Source of the DNA: Clostridia bacterium
GTDB taxonomy: Bacteria; Bacillota; Clostridia; DSM-8532
NCBI GenBank assembly: GCA_026418215.1
Contig: JAOABT010000638.1
Span: 1-13,545 of the forward strand
Length of the DNA stretch: 13,545 nucleotides
Reading direction: 5' to 3'
Shown: in pieces, positions 12,742-13,545 of the stretch
How positions within the stretch are numbered: the stretch's first letter is position 1
Layout of the letters: the number at the start of each line of letters is the position of its first letter
Notes under the pieces: generated by a model
Databases searched by the model: none
The model's input: only the letters and a program-made list of their open reading frames with translations
What the model was told of the DNA's origin: nothing
Program-made: the position numbers and the translations under genes

Positions 12742-13545
12742 ATGATTCAAATTAAGCTTAAAGATGGAAGCGTGAAGTCTTATGAAAAAGGCATCACCAT
12801 TTTGGATGTGGCAAAGGATATCAGCGAGGGCCTTGCCCGTATTGCGGTTGCAGGGGAAGTGAATGGAAAGGTCAAGGATCTTAATACTCCCCTCAATGAA
12901 GACTGCACCTTAAATCTCCTAACCTTTGAATCCGAGGGAGGCAAGCATACCTACTGGCATACCACCTCCCACATTATGGCGCAGGCTGTAAGAAGACTTT
13001 TTCCCAATGTCAAGCTGGCTATAGGCCCTGCCATTGACAATGGCTTCTATTATGATTTTGACACAGAAAAGAACTTTACACCTGAGGATTTGAAGGCTAT
13101 CGAAAATGAAATGGCAAAGATCATTAAGGAAGATCTCGCTATTGAGCGTTTTGCGCTATCTCGCGAAGAAGCCCTTAAGCTTATGGAGAATGAGCCTTAT
13201 AAGTCAGAACTCATTCGTGAGCTTCCTGAGGATGCCGAGATTTCTTTCTACAAGCAGGGCGACTTTACAGACCTGTGTGCTGGCCCTCACCTGCCCTCCA
13301 CAGGCCGCGTGAAGGCTGTCAAGCTCATGCAGCAGGCCGGTGCTTACTGGAGAGGCAACGAGAAGAACAAGATGCTCCAGAGAATCTACGGCATTGCCTT
13401 CCCCAAAAAAAATGAGCTCGACGAATACGTTACCCGCCTTGAGGAAGCCAAGAAGCGCGACCATAACAAGCTTGGCCGTGAATTAAGGCTGTTCACCACT
13501 GCCGAGGAAATCGGTCAGGGCCTGCCCTGTCTCTTATACACATCT
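12742..13545 (+). CDS. thrS: Threonyl-tRNA synthetase (copy 2), truncated by contig end
   Basis: This is a second thrS starting 95 bases after the first, with no T-box or terminator between, so it is probably on the same transcript. About 260 genomic codons are present before the contig end; the final six (CLLYTS) come from adapter bases 13527-13545 and must be ignored. It carries the TGS domain and the full editing domain with HTTSH and DLCAGPH. By eye it differs from copy 1 at about 38 of the first 248 residues (roughly 85% identical). Immediately after LGREL the two diverge: copy 2 reads RLFTTAEEIGQGLP, the start of the other common ThrRS core type. The ATG has an AAAGGA site (12728-12733). 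Whether the missing catalytic domain is intact cannot be seen. Confidence 0.93.
   Translation, partial: MIQIKLKDGSVKSYEKGITILDVAKDISEGLARIAVAGEVNGKVKDLNTPLNEDCTLNLLTFESEGGKHTYWHTTSHIMAQAVRRLFPNVKLAIGPAIDNGFYYDFDTEKNFTPEDLKAIENEMAKIIKEDLAIERFALSREEALKLMENEPYKSELIRELPEDAEISFYKQGDFTDLCAGPHLPSTGRVKAVKLMQQAGAYWRGNEKNKMLQRIYGIAFPKKNELDEYVTRLEEAKKRDHNKLGRELRLFTTAEEIGQGLPCLLYTS
13527..13545. other. Sequencing adapter (Tn5/Nextera mosaic end), not genomic
   Basis: The last 19 bases, CTGTCTCTTATACACATCT, are the exact reverse complement of the Tn5 mosaic end used in Nextera libraries. They sit at the very end of the window and break the ThrRS reading frame's homology after GQGLP. They should be trimmed. 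Confidence 0.97.

Noticed and set aside
1..13545. CRISPR arrays, insertion sequences, phage or conjugation genes
   Set aside because: No regularly spaced repeats, transposase-like frames or terminal inverted repeats were seen. The Tn5 end at 13527-13545 is a library artefact, not a resident transposon.

Overview
The window looks like chromosomal DNA from a low- to mid-GC Bacillota, most likely a member of Clostridia. The basis is a T-box leader in front of thrS, sigma-A type promoters, strong AGGAGG-type ribosome binding sites, tRNA genes with encoded CCA, and the gene content (TrmK, Nif3/YqfO family, ECF sigma with an RsgI-like partner, DUF47-Pit). No genus can be named from the sequence alone. 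No CRISPR array, transposase, phage gene or origin is visible. The right edge is not genomic: the last 19 bases (13527-13545) are exactly the Tn5/Nextera mosaic-end adapter, so the contig stops inside a gene.

Left part (1-2956, + strand): the 3' end of tyrS is followed 21 bases later by a small XRE-type regulator, then a very long hairpin terminator. Next is a two-gene unit made of an ECF sigma factor and a single-pass membrane protein with an RsgI-like extracytoplasmic domain. The two overlap by four bases, have a candidate autoregulatory ECF promoter in front, and end in a clear terminator.

Middle (3100-6202): two minus-strand genes, each with its own good sigma-A promoter. One is a secreted 5'-nucleotidase family protein with a C-terminal LysM domain; the other is a membrane-anchored alpha/beta hydrolase. 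Diverging from the hydrolase is a tRNA pair (Asn and a CAT-anticodon tRNA) with a near-consensus promoter and a 17-bp hairpin terminator.

Right-centre (6203-8299): a DUF47 (PhoU-like) gene overlaps a Pit phosphate permease gene. The upstream region has a sigma-A promoter embedded in 11-bp-spaced TTAANA repeats resembling PhoP boxes, plus an 8-bp inverted repeat. A terminator follows pit.

Right part (8426-13545, + strand): trmK, a 360-bp gap, a Nif3 family gene, then a threonine T-box leader and two thrS genes in tandem. The first thrS is complete. The second is cut by the contig end. The two proteins are about 85% identical over the N-terminal and editing domains and then abruptly differ where the catalytic domain begins. 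Only the first has a T-box, so one leader may control both.

The best candidates for something not routine are the tandem mosaic thrS pair, the ECF/RsgI-like signalling pair with its hydrophilic tail, and the repeat-rich control region of the phosphate operon.
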